Source: Zeugodacus cucurbitae (Eukaryota > Arthropoda > Insecta > Diptera > Tephritidae). From it: a stretch of DNA of 64,000 bases. Below the pieces are notes generated by a model that did not search any database, was not told where the DNA came from, and worked only from the letters and a program-made list of their open reading frames with translations. The position numbers and the translations under genes are program-made. Positions 36,761-49,685 of this stretch are shown piece after piece; the stretch's first letter is position 1, and each line of letters starts with the position of its first letter. Location: the NCBI RefSeq assembly GCF_028554725.1, contig NC_071671.1:50862001-50926000 (forward strand). The letters run 5' to 3'.

Positions 36761-39141
36761 CTGTAATGAAAAGAGAGAAAGGGCATAAATTAATTATTAG
36801 TTATATTTGTATTTGAACAATGCTAGGCTGTGAACACATTGTAATTCAATTAAAAATGCAAATAGGTCTATTATATACCACTAAAAATGTAAATTAAGGG
36901 TGCAACAACTAGTTGTTGTAACTAATTGAATTATTATGCAAAAATTCCAACATAACGGTATATTATTATATGCTATTGCTTTTGTTTCACTAATTATTTT
37001 TGTGTTATAGTACAGTAAAACCTCATTCGATTATTAAAATTTAAAGAAAGTGTGTTAGTTGAGTTTTGAAACTTTTTTTTTTAGAAAAAAAATTGTGTCG
37101 ATAAAAAATGTTAGGTGGTAACTTTTAATTATGTAAGGTGGCAACTCTAGTTAAAATATTTTGTATTGTTAATTTATTGTATTTAATTAAATATATTATA
37201 TTATTGATATTTTATATAATATGCAATGTCTATTCAGTTAGGTGGCAACACAGGTAGAAGTGTATTTTCCAATATTTTTTCTATGAATTCCACAGTTTTT
37301 ATTTTTTATATATTATATATTATTAGAAAAATGTTTTTGGATACTATAGTACAAACTTATATTTTGACACAGTTGGCAAGACTTTCAAAAATATCCAAAA
37401 GTTCACAGCAACACTATCTTGGTTTAAAAATAGGCGGCGCTTACTGTGCATAATGCAGCAAGCAACAAAATATTTATTTAAATGACCTTTTAATTGACCC
37501 ATAAAGTTGCATGTTTTTTGTTGTTGTAAATAATTTTATACCGCTATTAACTGTTTATTTTATTTTATTTGATTAGCTCCTCCTATATAAATTGCAACAC
37601 CCATGCACATTTGCATATTTACATATTAAAGCACGCGCTAAGCCGCCGTACGCTTGTTGTTGTAACCGTTATGTAACGGCTCGCTTATCAAATTATATTT
37701 ACATTAATTACCTTAATAAAATTTATATACTACCGCAGCGAAACTGGATCGGGACACGACCCGGATAATCGATATTTCAATAGCGCGCAAGCTGATTATT
37801 TGATAAATGAACGCGCTGGAGAGCTGTTGAAATCTCTCGCAGCCCATAATTTAACGTAGCTGAGATTTTTTCGAAAGTGAAGTTGAAGTATTTTGAAGGC
37901 GAACGTAAACAAATTAATTTGTTATCGAATCGAAATTAAGTTGTGCCGTGAAAGTCTACCAAAAAAGCACAACAAAAAAGTGTTTAATAAATTATTAAAC
38001 TATTTGGGGCTTTCCACGCTGTGTTTTTCGACGCTTTCAAAGTATTAATTGAATGTTCAGAGTTAATAAATACTTTAAATGCCCCACAGCTAATTTTCAC
38101 CTACAGCTCTATGACGCTTTGCCTGTCTGTCTGCAGTGTGTTTCTTTGCTTAATCAGCTGCGGCGTTAGCTTAGGAGCTGAGGCGCTTAGCGCAGTGAGT
38201 GTGCAATTAATCATGATTAGTGTGGCAAACGGAAGGTGTGCATTGAATGCTTCGATTGGCAATGAAATATCGTTTAAATTTTCGTTAAAAAGTCTTCAAG
38301 TTGAAAGTTGGCAATAAGTGGCTTTGGGGGAAAATGTAGGACATTGCTAAGCACACATAAGTGCGGCCTAAAACTGTCAGCGTGCTGTATCCCACACACG
38401 CACCTAAGAAGTCGAGTGTGCGTATTCTTCTTGTATTCTTTATGCCATAATTTTCATTTTTATGTTCTTTTTATTTATGCTTTGTTGTGTACACTTCTAG
38501 CAGCCACTTCATCAATGAGTGACAGATTAACTACTAAAAGTGGCAGCAGGAACCCAAACATGCTGTCGAGTAACAAATAAGGTGTGAACACCGCTGTTGC
38601 AAACGTCAAGTGTTTCGTGGTGTTGAACAAGAATTTCACAATTTCCAAACACTTTTGATCGTTATCAATCAAGAAAGAATGGCTGAAGTATTTGTACAGC
38701 ATTAGGGTGTGTATTATTTTTGGGGAAAATTTTTAAAGGATTTTTTATTTATTTATAATTTTATATTATTAATATTATTTTATTATAATTATTTAATAAT
38801 TTATTATTGAAATATTTAATAAAATTATATTATATTTGACAAAAACCCAAAATTAGAATTTGTAATAAATATCGCATGCGTTTTTTCATACTTTATATAT
38901 TTTAATTTGATTGTAACAAGGCTTTAAATTGAAAAAATATTATTATTTTATAAAAAAGTGTACTCGCATTAGTTTGCTCCTTTTTTATTACGAAATCAAA
39001 TTTCAGTTGAATTTGAAGAAAGTTAAGGTCAAAGGTTAACTCGAGAATTCGTTGAATAACTAAAAAGACAAGTTCATTATTTTTGTATACGAGTAGTTTA
39101 TAGCTCTCTTCTCTCTTCATTTATATAAACATTTGAAAGGA

Positions 39142-39720
39142 TGGCGAAATCGATCATACAATCAGTGTATCAGGGCACTGAGTTGAGTTGAAGAACTGAG
39201 TTGTGTTGTCAGTTGTTCTTAAAAGTAAAATAATAGAGATATATGAATTATGGATCGAAATCGACGATATCCCAGTATAAATAATCAATATGAGTCACTG
39301 TTATTGTATATATATACAATTTCTTATTATGAAACGCTTAAATGAGAGAGAAACATTAGATTATCACTGCGCTGGGTTGAGTTGAAGGACTGAATTGTGT
39401 TGTGGGTTGTCTTTAAGTGGAAAATAATAGAGATAGATATCTATCATTCATGGGACGAAGTCGACTGGTTAACATTGAATATAATAAATATGAATCATCA
39501 CTATTAGTGGTAGATTCCACATTACAATAGGCTTAAATGAGAGAGAAATGATAAATCGATTATATAATCAATTTATAAGGACCCTGAGTTGAGTTGAAGA
39601 ACTGAGTTGTATTGTCGATTGTCCTTAAATGCAAAATAATAGAGATAGGATCAAAATTGACTGGATACCAGTGAACTATTAGTGGTAGATCCCATATGAT
39701 GAAGCGTTCAAATTTAATAT
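39142..39720 (+). repeat. Tandem array, three copies of a unit of about 200 bp
   Basis: AGTTGAGTTGAAG starts at 39181, GGTTGAGTTGAAG at 39374 and AGTTGAGTTGAAG at 39587. Each is followed by an AAAATAATAGAGATA block and a GAC/GAAATTGACTG block. Unit spacings are about 194 and 212 bp. No coding sense. Confidence 0.75.
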
Positions 39721-42179
39721 TTTTGGGTTTCAGTACAGTTTTTATTCAAAAAATATAAATATTTTTAAATGTCAACTGAAACTATTATTTACTTATAATT
39801 TATTTTATTTACATAAGATTGTCAAAGATTGAGAACACACTAATGTGCATCGTAGTTTATATTCTTTAAAGATTATGATTATTTTTGAAACTTAGTCAAA
39901 CTTTATAATACAAATATATGTATATATTTGATATTTCTATCTGTATGTATATGACTTTATGAGCGTGTCAAAAATCAAGAAAAAATACTTAAAAAACTAA
40001 ATAAAAATATTTGCTAATTTTTTATATTATTTAAAAAAAATCACACATTTCTTGTATTTATAATAAATGTAGTGAATGTATTCTTGGTTTATTAACTCTA
40101 TCTACAAATTTATGACATAATTATCGTAACCCATTTGTATGTCTTCATTATCTTTTATTTTTATTAGATTGCTTTTTTGTAATTTTTAATTATCTTAGTG
40201 GCAAGTTATTATAATTAAATTGGCTTATCAACTTTTTAATGCTTGCCTTATAATTTATACAATTTTATTGCAGTAAATATGTCTGTATGTATATAATTCC
40301 AGTTGATAATTAAATTAAAATTAAAATACATAATTACATGTATTTTTTTCTAAGCGATAAAATGATGCAAGACAATTAAACTTAATATCGTGTGAAAAAA
40401 ATGTACTGTTATCTGCAAATAAACTTTATTTGTGAACTTTCAACAATATTAACTAAAACACAAAAACTAATTATAAACAAACTAATTGCATTAAAATTTA
40501 AATCAAATGAGATAAAACTACAACAAAAACTTAGTTGGTGTTTTAAATAAAAATTAATTTATTTTTGAAAAAAAAAAAATAGAAAACAAAATATTATATT
40601 ACTGTAAATTTATACATACATATATTATTGTATATTTGTATATTTTATATTTATTATTATATGTTTGTATGTCACTGTGTGTGCTTGCAGTTTTCAATAA
40701 CAAAAAGCTCACATTCCACAACTAGAATACTTTTAGTATTTTTATAATAATCACCAATAAACAATTAACTGGCTTAAACACACACGCACACAAAAGCAAA
40801 TGAAGAATACAAAATATATTATTATATAGAAGTCATCCATTCTACCCTCAGCCTCATTAACTTAAAGCAAATGCCAAATAAAAAAACAAGATTGGATTCA
40901 ACCAAAGCGTACAGACAGCCAGACAGTTAGACAAATGGACGGACGAACGGGCAGACGGACAACCTTATAAATGCGAAAAGAGTGTTAAATTTCTTATTAA
41001 GTCAAACTTAAAAATAGCTATGCATAAAGCGGTGTGTGTGTGTGTGCGTGTCTGTGCAATAAAAGAGAATACCATAGTTATTACTACATTTGGTGTGATT
41101 GTCTCGCAAATGTTTACGCTTGAATGTAGATTATTCGAAATGAATGTAGGAATCAAATATTGTTTACGATCCACAGCTATTCTAACAACAAATTAATACA
41201 ATAACAACAACCATACATTTGACTATTATGCAAAATACACAACTATTACAAACACACATAGAAATAGCTGAGTATAAGCGCTGATGAGCGTCTGCGCACT
41301 TGCGTGTGTGTGTGTGTTTGGGTGTATGTGAGTGCGCATGACAGTTTCTTAATCATTTGTTATTTGATTTATTAAGTTAAATTAGAATTCAAATTTTTTA
41401 ATTCCAGTTTCGCAAAAGTTTCAACTTTCTATTTCTATTAAAATTGCCTGTAAGGGAAAACCTCAACGGCCAAAACAACATATTATGGCAATTATGCCAT
41501 TTTTTTCGATCTACGTATGTATGTATTACGGAAAAAAATATATTAAGTTTGTTTAATACGTGCATATGTGTTTAAATTTATTTTATAAAAACACCGTTAT
41601 TAGTTTATTTATTTGTTTTAGCAATAAGTTGGATATGGGACAAATGTGACATTTGTTGTTGATATTGTAGCATCATAGCTATTTTTTGTTGTTTTTCAGC
41701 CATTTTAGGTATTTGACCGCGACTTTTTAGTTTCTGTCATGGGTGTTCTTTTGTGATTTTCAGTTTATTAATATTTTATACTTTTTAATATTTATTTTTT
41801 GTTGACTCATTGGCAGCGAGAATTTCATGATTTCTTTTTTGGTTGAATAACATTTTTTTCTTTCAAAAAGCTCAATAATTTATATTTATTTCTTTATTAT
41901 TTATTTGATTTATGTTAGATCATCGACTACTGTATTTTGTTGTGATTTAGCTATTTTTGACTAGAAATGTACTAATTCTTAATAAGTGATTGTTTGAAAA
42001 AATATAAAATAAAATTTTGATAATCTCTAAGAATATATATATTATAAATCAAATTATTTACTATGAGCGGTTTGCGTTTGTATGTACCCATAAAAATGGA
42101 TTTTTTTTAATCTGATATTGAAAAAAAACATTACTAAAATTTTTAGAAAATTACGAAAAAGTGTATATACAAAAATTCA

Positions 42180-42680
42180 TATAAATTCATTATTAAAATT
42201 AATTAAAAATAATAATATTTAAGAATTAGTTGAAATTAAAAAAATTATAATAAATTTTATATATAAAATTCTTGAAAATTTCAGTACTAAAAGATTAAGA
42301 ACTTCAAAATTATTAAAAGTTTTAATTCGAGAAAATTCATAACTTATTAAAAGTTTTAATACGAATTAATTCATAATTTCGAACTTATTAAAAATTAATT
42401 ATGTATAAATTCATTTAATTTTTTTTTCTACTTTTTTGAACCTAATTCTCTTTTTTATTTTTTTATTTAACAAATGAAGAGATTTCTTTACTCAATTGTT
42501 TCTAAAAAATATTAAAACTTCATAAAAATAAATATTAATATGTAAAAATTAAGAAATTAAAAAATTTACATTAAATTCAATATATAAAATCCATAAAATG
42601 CTCATAATTAAAAAATTAAGAACTTCAAAATTATTAGAAGTTTTAATAGAAAAAATTCATAAAAAAAAATAAAATAATAA
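42180..42680 (+). repeat. Diverged direct duplication, offset about 320 bp, very AT-rich
   Basis: TTAAGAACTTCAAAATTATT followed by an AAAGTTTTAAT block occurs at about 42295 and again near 42620 with matching flanks (TATATAAAATTC and TATATAAAATCC). It lies in the probable first scaf intron. Confidence 0.5.
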
Positions 42681-44235
42681 TTCAAAATTATAAATTTATT
42701 GTATGCAAAATTGTTTATTAAAATTATTATTTTTTAACTTTATTAAATTAAAATTTCTAACTTTTTATTTTTATGAAATTTTTAAGGAAGTACTTGAAGT
42801 AATTTACTAAAATTTTCCCAAAAAAATTAAAAAAAAACTACGCAGTTATACATAGGAACGACGTAAGAGCATGTTCGTAGTCTAATTTACACCCTAACAA
42901 AAAAATAGATATATTTCAAACTATATTTATTACATTTAAAATTTAAATATTTATTGAAATAGGTTTGAATCAATGAATTTATTATAAAAATATGTTTATA
43001 TAGACAATTTGCAATATTAGAAAAATTATATAGGAATACTGTTGGAAAAATAATTTTTTATTATTTTTTAGAACTTTTTTCAAATATTTTACGTATTTTT
43101 AATATTTTTATTTTTTTAATATTGTGAATATCAGATACACAGATAATTATAAAATTGTTTATAACATAAATATTTTATAAAAATTTAAAATATAGTTTCC
43201 AACAATTTTTTAAACTAATTTAAGAAAATAAAACCAATTTTACAGAAATTATTTTACAAAGAAATTATTAAATGTTTTTCAAATACTCTCAAATATATTT
43301 TGACTTCATTTTCAGAGATATTCAATTCTTTCTTATGAAACGAAAATTAAATAGTACACCTTTATCAAGGATGTGTATGTCACAAATTGACAATGCAATA
43401 TAGATGAGCAAAAGTTTTAATTAAAAAGAAGTCATGGAAAAAATTAATAAGAAATCAATTTCTTTGAAAAAATAAATTTGTTGCACACTCAAAAATAATT
43501 CGAAAAAATCGCCTCAGATCCTGAAATATGCACTAGGCATAGCCTTAGTTCAAACACTAACCAGCTCCGCTTTGGCAGCAAAGTGTTGTGCAAGGAAATG
43601 CGAACATATACTGTTGTTGCATTTTCAATATAAAGTTAAAACAAACTAAATCATGGTTAATAGGTCACCGCAAAGAAACATTGCAATAATTGCGCTCGGA
43701 AAACACTGTCATACAAACAAAATAATGTTCACATATGCGTACATAGATAAACTGAGATAAAGAAATAAATTATTTTTTACAATTTTATGGATCACATTTT
43801 ATTGCAAGCGCACGATTTGTTCAAACGCTAATTATAAAACATTTGGACAATTATGAATGCGGTCATAAATCACCACAAAGACATTAAATCAATTTCACTA
43901 TGCAAATACACACACACGACCATACGACTATATAGAGTAGTTTGTGTGTGTGTGTGTTTATCGATAATGTTATAAACGCATGTCCTTCAACAAATATGTA
44001 AAGAAGTATGCACTCCTGTTATGTAACCACTGTACTACTGATCCTCTACCGGATCTGCTGCACTAAAACACTGATATCCGTTTGATTGTTTGTTATTGTT
44101 GTTGTATTTTGTTTTTTAATACAAAACTCAGCAATCAATCTTAAAATATTTTCTTTTACTCGAAAGTCTTTCAATATGATACACATTTGCATTAAAGTTG
44201 TATTGGAAAAAAAAACAAAATCTTCGGAAACTCAC

Positions 44236-44335
44236 TTGTTGTTTTTGCTTGATATTTTTCTTAATTTTGCGCAAATACTTTTGATTTCAACTAAATGACA
44301 CGATCGCACAAACAGACCACTTGTTTTCGTTTGTA
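44236..44335 (-). other. scaf: Candidate noncoding first exon of scaf
   Basis: On the minus strand a TATA box at 44358-44365 is followed about 30 nt on by the likely start near 44335, and a donor AACAA/GTGAG closes the exon at 44236. Splicing to 36760 would remove 7.5 kb. The pairing is inferred from position and signals only. Confidence 0.4.
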
Positions 44336-44357
44336 TCAATATTTTCGTAAGATCTGC

Positions 44358-44365
44358 CTTTTATA
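44358..44365 (-). promoter_or_regulatory. scaf: TATA box, candidate scaf promoter
   Basis: TATAAAAG on the minus strand. Just upstream (44380-44600) the DNA becomes unusually GC-rich with CAG/CAC triplets, and it holds GTGAGC-AGC-GCTCAC, an inverted repeat at about 44386-44400. This fits a promoter region better than a coding one. Confidence 0.45.
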
Positions 44366-45869
44366 CGCCACACCGGAATTTTGTGGGTGAGCAGCGCTCA
44401 CCGCAGCACACCAGCACCAGCACAGTCGTCTGCCGCCTCATCAGGCGCGAAACTCATCGTCGTCATCATCATCAACATCATCATCGTGTTCAACAACAGC
44501 AGAGGCAACGGCAGCAGCAGCAGCACCAGCTCCAGCGGCGTCGGTTGACATGCCACAAGTTTACGGCGCCGAAAATACCATTGCTGGGAGACTTAAACAA
44601 AACAACAACAGTAACAACACAATTGAGTGGTATAGACCACTTATTCAGTCGTCGAAAATTATACGCTCCAAGCTCCAAGTTTTGTTGGCGACAGCTCATA
44701 AACAACTTGAAACAAAAACTTACGCTCTCGCGCTCTCTCTTCGAGTATGGCTTTGAAGTAGTGTGGCGCTCTTTGAGAGATAGTCTTAGATCTTTTTCTT
44801 ATATTATAACGTATACGAATTGAGCAAACTATTTACATTAATTAATCTGTTTTACGGATGCTTTGCTAGCCGAATTCCACTAGCCATCAGGCACACAGTC
44901 ATACACACCCATATACATGTGAAGATGGTCAGCTGTTTGTTTGTATAAGTGTGTTTTTCTGTATTTTTGGGTTTTTGTTACTCCTTTGTAATAGAAGTTT
45001 GCTGTTTGTTCCGATTCTCGCATGTTATAAATTAAATATGTTAACAGGTATTTGCATGCAAACTGGTCACTGTGGTGACACTTTTACATAATATTTATAT
45101 GTGGACTTACATTGTTACATAAATACAGCAAATTCGACTTAAGACAAATATTTTAAAATAATGCGAATAAAAAACAGAAAAACAAAATATTAATGTTATA
45201 CGCTTTCTTTTTAAATTTGTTTCGGTAGAATCTCGGTAATTTTTAGAAGAAATGTTTGTATTTATGTATGTATGGCAGGAATGTTTATAATAAAATATCA
45301 AACATAACAGAACTATCTAATAATTTAGATATTTCGGACTTTAAATCTGTTCCTCGTTTACTACTTTCAATGCAACACACAAACAAAAAGAAACACAGAG
45401 ATAACTTAAAGCCGACCGAAGTCCTGTTTCATCTATTCTAATGTTTCAATGGAGTTCCGGTGGCAAAACGGTTTCCATTTGGGATCCCCAACATCAATCA
45501 TCTACTAATTATCACAACTATCAACAGCACACTTGTGGAGACAATTCTGAAAATCAAAAAAAAAAAAAAAATATCAAAATATGTAGATCTGAACTCTAAC
45601 TTTTCGATACCACCAACGAAGGAAATGAGTTCTTGGATTACTCACATAATATATCATGACAGTTTGTTGAAAACAACAGAGATGAAATAGTGATTTTTAG
45701 TCGAAATACTTAAAAAAAAGAATTTAAATTTCCTTTTACATTAATATAAATAAGACAGACTTTCTTCCTCTGGAATACAGTTTTCTATCAGTACCATAAT
45801 TTCAATATATTTTTGTTATAATAGTATAACGGTACAATTGTAAAATTTAAAATTTGAAGAGCTAAGATT
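44366..45869. other. Upstream flank of scaf, no gene supported
   Basis: The open frame at 44383-44823 (+) is made of CAG, CAT and CGT triplets giving Gln/His/Arg runs, with no domain and no splice context. I treat it as promoter-side DNA. The remainder is AT-rich. Confidence 0.5.
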
Positions 45870-46232
45870 AGACGTGTTTTCATGAGCTTGGCGATTTTTG
45901 TTTGTTAAAAGCTCACACTTCGTAGCTTGTTCATGAATTCTTGGCTAAAAATAATACTGCAACGATGTCCCAGCCTCCATATTCGCCAGACATAACTCCG
46001 TGTGACTGATTCCTATTTCCAAAATTAAAGAGAACCTTAATGGGTCGTCGTTTTACAAGCTTAAGCGAAATCGCTGAAAGAACTAGGAATAGACTTTGAG
46101 AAATGTTTCGACGATTCGAAGGAGCGCTGGCAAAGATACATAGCATCGAATGGGGACTATTTTGAAGACCACAAATTTAATGTAGATGAATGAAGAAATA
46201 GTGTAAAGTTTCGTTTTTTTCAACACACCTCG
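45870..46232 (+). mobile_element. Internally deleted mariner relic, copy 2
   Basis: Pieces of a mariner transposase C-terminus: TTCATGAATTCTTGGC, then CAGCCTCCATATTCGCC and GACATAACTCCGTGTG (the YSPD-x-TPCD block with catalytic Asp), a TTTCGACGATTCGAAGG stretch and GGGGACTATTTTGAAG. It ends TTTTTTTCAACACACCTCG, the inverted terminus also seen at the start of copy 1. Frameshifts and stops abound. Confidence 0.7.
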
Positions 46233-46304
46233 TATATTATATAGAAATATACCAGAACAGAAATAATGATAAAAGATGTGATATCGTCTAGTCTTAGGTA
46301 AATA

Positions 46305-47144
46305 TAGTATCCGACAATATTATGGATACCCATCCAAATGCCGCCAAGTTTTTGGAAATACGAAAATACGTCAAAAAGTTTGACGAAAGAGTCATGAGAG
46401 GCTCCAAAGTAAGTACATCCAAGGCACCATTAAGTTCGGAGGTGAAAATGTTTTAGTCTGAGGTTGTTGTAGCTACAGTGGTCTATCAAATCTGGTATTA
46501 ATCGAAGGCAAAAGACGGGAGAGTCCTATGGAATGATGTTGAGTACAAATTTAGATCCCTCAGCACAAAAAATGGACTTAGAAGATAACTCTATATACCA
46601 GCAGGACAATGAGCCCAAATATATAAGTCGGGTTACGGGTGTTTCGATCAAAAATCGATAGAGCTCCAACTGTGGCCTGCCAAAACATCTGACTTAAATC
46701 CTTTTAAGTATTTATAACAATATTTGAATGATAAGCTCAACAGATATTCTTATCGTCCCAGTAATTGAGACATTTTAAATTGTATTTTGAAGGACTACTG
46801 GGAAAACATACCACAATCACTTTTTCTGAACTTGGTAGACAGCATGTCTCAAAGTCTTTTGGCCGTAATTAACGCTGAAGATGGCAACACTAAATATTGA
46901 AGCTCTATTTAGAAGCTAATCTTATAATATATTAGGATATCCATACTTTTGTCGCTGTTAAATATTTGTCTTTTTCAGATGATCGCGTGTTTTGCAACAA
47001 ATAGTTGGAATGGCCTATATTAACATTTAATTTATTTAATGCAATACACCCATAAGCAAAAATAGATAAATTTCATTGTATAAAAGATATAATCATTTTT
47101 GTCTTTACATTAATAGGGTATACATAATTTTGTCGGACACTGTA
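46305..47144 (+). mobile_element. Tc1-like element, internally deleted, with terminal inverted repeats
   Basis: The left end TATAGTATCCGACAATATTA and the right end, read inversely, TACAGTGTCCGACAAAATTA, are matching inverted termini at TA sites. The body reads as a broken Tc1 transposase on +: a QQDNEPKY block (second catalytic Asp) at about 46600, LWPAKTSDLNP (the SPDLNP region, here with Thr) near 46670, and NLVDSMSQSLLAVINA at the end. The N-terminal DNA-binding region is missing. Confidence 0.8.
46330..46902 (+). pseudogene. Broken Tc1 transposase remnant
   Basis: It starts shortly after the left terminus as MDTHPNAAKFLEIRKYVKKF and proceeds through several stops (after KMF, in the QIWY region, after AGQ). 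It keeps the C-terminal half of the DDE domain and the C-terminus. Its loss of frame rules out activity. The protein would be a nuclear transposase acting on the termini described for the element. Confidence 0.7.
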
Positions 47145-49564
47145 TACATGTATTGCAGTCTGTATGAATACAGTGTATTTAAAGCCAATTTAAAATATAG
47201 TTGTTAAACTGCCGTTATTTTTTGTTTCGAGTGGAAATTTCGATTGATAAATGAGTTAGTCCTCGAAGAAATTTGATTCTCTGTACTAGAGTATCGACCA
47301 GTGATACTCAGGGGGGAAAAGGACGATTTAGTGATTGTTTTTAACTGAACTTCTTGCACGAATTTGCTGGATTAATGCGCTTTCAGCAATCCTCCGAACC
47401 GCAGAGATATTAATGTGACTGAATGAGAGCCAACATGAACATTTTTAGTATCTTAATTACCTGTAATATTTTTCAGTACTCCAATTTAATTAGATCAATG
47501 TATCCCATTAAAAGTCTCAATTTAATTATAAAATTAAATTATATATAAAATGTAAATTATATAACAATTACGCTCTCAATTGTCGTATTGCTAGGAAATT
47601 TTATAACCTCGGAAAACCCACCTAAAATTATTTCGGGAATGTATTCTGCCGTTACAGCCTAGGATCAGCTGACGTACATCATTCCATTTCAGCACTTATA
47701 ACCGATTGCATGATTTCTTTTTATTCAAGCGAAATGAAACATTATCGATTATTATTCTCGCATACTTTAGAGGTAGACCACTATATTTTGAGGTGTACTA
47801 TGTTATGTAAATATATTTCAATTGCGATTTTCCATGTTATAAATAGCGTAGAAGTATTAAATATTAAATAGAAATAAAATATCTACTTTAAGTTGATTAA
47901 TTCCTTTTATGTTTCATGCGTTTTTATGATAGTCAATTTCCCATATTGTTCCATATTTTCTGGGTAAAATCTTAGTGAACCCAAATTGGACATTCAGATT
48001 TCGATCGAATCGATGTATCGTCACTTTAATCGATGCTTTGTCGGTTTTTTATACCCAGACTACTAAATTTGTCTGGACTATTATAATTGAAATAATTGAG
48101 AAAATATATACTTTGCAAAAATGTTTTAATTTAAAAGTAATAAAGTATTATTAAGAATTACGTTGACTTAAAGACGTTTTTTTTAAATAAAAAATATATG
48201 TACGTCAAATGCACATATGACTGATTGTTTCACATAAAAAACTATTAATAAAGTAATAATTACTTACGCTCAATCATTAATATCATTCACTGCAGCTAAG
48301 TTCTGCTGAGCAACTGACAAATATTATTGATTAATCACAATTATAATTGATAAATTATATGTTCTTTATAGCAACGAACACCTTTTCATACATAATTTTC
48401 AAGTGTGAAGTGTATATGTATAATTATGTTTTGGAAATAATCAACAATAATGTGTTGGAACGTTTGTGGATCAACAATGATCGGATAGTTGCCCGCAAGT
48501 ATTTGCAAATAATTTGTTGTACTTATATGATTAAATTATTAGTTAATTCAGTAGCTATTTTGAGCAATTAATTGTACAGCTGAGGTGAGCATCAGCACAT
48601 AATTGAAATTAAATTATAAAATAATTAAAAGCAAACGGTAATTAAAATGCCTAATGCGAAGATTTTTTTATTGGATTTGCAAAAAGTCATGTGATTATTA
48701 TTGTTGATTTTGGTATCTTCATATAATGCTTTATAATTATTTTATGTCTGTATGTAATATAGAAGCACCACATATTATGCCTCTTTAAAGCATTTCTCTT
48801 CCTTGTCGCCAATTGCCGCTAAATTTAACTTCCGGAACTAAATAAAAAAGAACAGCATTACTACAAGTACCTACTATGTACTATGAGGCTGTACTAAACA
48901 TATGTAATACTAACTAACTATAAATTATAGCTTTGAAAGGAAAAAAATAAAATGCTTTAATTGTAAATGTGTATGGTTTTAATTTCTACAAGACAGCCAA
49001 AAGTCGCCTGAAGACATTTTATTAAGTTTAATGTTGGTAGTTAAGTCTTTTGTGGCAAACAACACCAAGGTTACCATATCAAGAATTTGCTGCGGCTCTA
49101 ACAGCGATGTTATTTTTTAATGCAATTCACTTTTTATAAACACACCGAAAATTAAAACCGAAATTGTGATTAATTAAATGCGAGCGCATTCGTTACTTAG
49201 TAAACTCATTTAGTAGGTAGCAATACATGCATCACTTGGAAAACACATTATATTGCGGTACTCACATGTAAACAGTAATGAGGGGATGTTAATCATTACT
49301 TAAAACATAAACACAAAAATATTTTGATTATTACATGAGATAAAAAAAGCAATTCTTAAACTAATTTGTAATCTAAATTCACTACATTACCATAATTACC
49401 ATTACAGTAACGTATACGTAACCTGTAACATTGCTTAAAATACAAACATATAATTTTTGGTTTTTACATAAAATAACTATTGCAATTCTTCAACTAATCC
49501 CTAGTTGAAAACAACGGTAAACAACCGCATTAACATAATTACCATTACAATCACGTCTACGTAA
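47145..49564. other. Intergenic DNA, nothing assigned
   Basis: AT-rich, with only short frames and poly-A/T runs; I see no domain, RNA gene or clear repeat. Confidence 0.55.
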
Positions 49565-49685
49565 CCGGAAGGCATCCGGATTTTCATTTGGCAGACGACA
49601 GGCAACTCGACAGCATTCCTCAAATTTATTTAGGGACTATTTTCTGTTGCTACGACAGCAACAGCAACTACAGTAGAACTCGTTT
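49565..49685 (+). repeat. Family C repeat, copy 3, with a pogo-like terminus beside its tail
   Basis: CATCCGGATTTTCATTTGGC, a CAACTCGACAGC block, ATTCCTCAAATTTATTTAGG and GTTGCTACGACAGCAACAGC follow the family order. The tail is followed by CTACAGTAGAACTCGTTTGG at about 49669, which looks like a single pogo/Tigger-type end after TA. Confidence 0.6.

Larger units (their letters stand above)
36761..44235 (-). other. Probable first scaf intron, 7.5 kb
   Basis: It contains a GC-richer island at 37.6-38.6 kb, a tandem trimer at 39.1-39.7 kb and a direct duplication at 42.2-42.7 kb. It depends on the noncoding first exon being right. Confidence 0.4.

Noticed and set aside
38021..38580. Two overlapping + frames of 98 and 90 codons
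   Set aside because: Hydrophobic, low-complexity and without splice or homology support; kept only as part of a possible transcribed island.
44383..44823. 146-codon Gln/His/Arg-rich frame
   Set aside because: Made of CAG/CAT/CGT runs next to the candidate scaf promoter, no domain, and no support for transcription in this direction.
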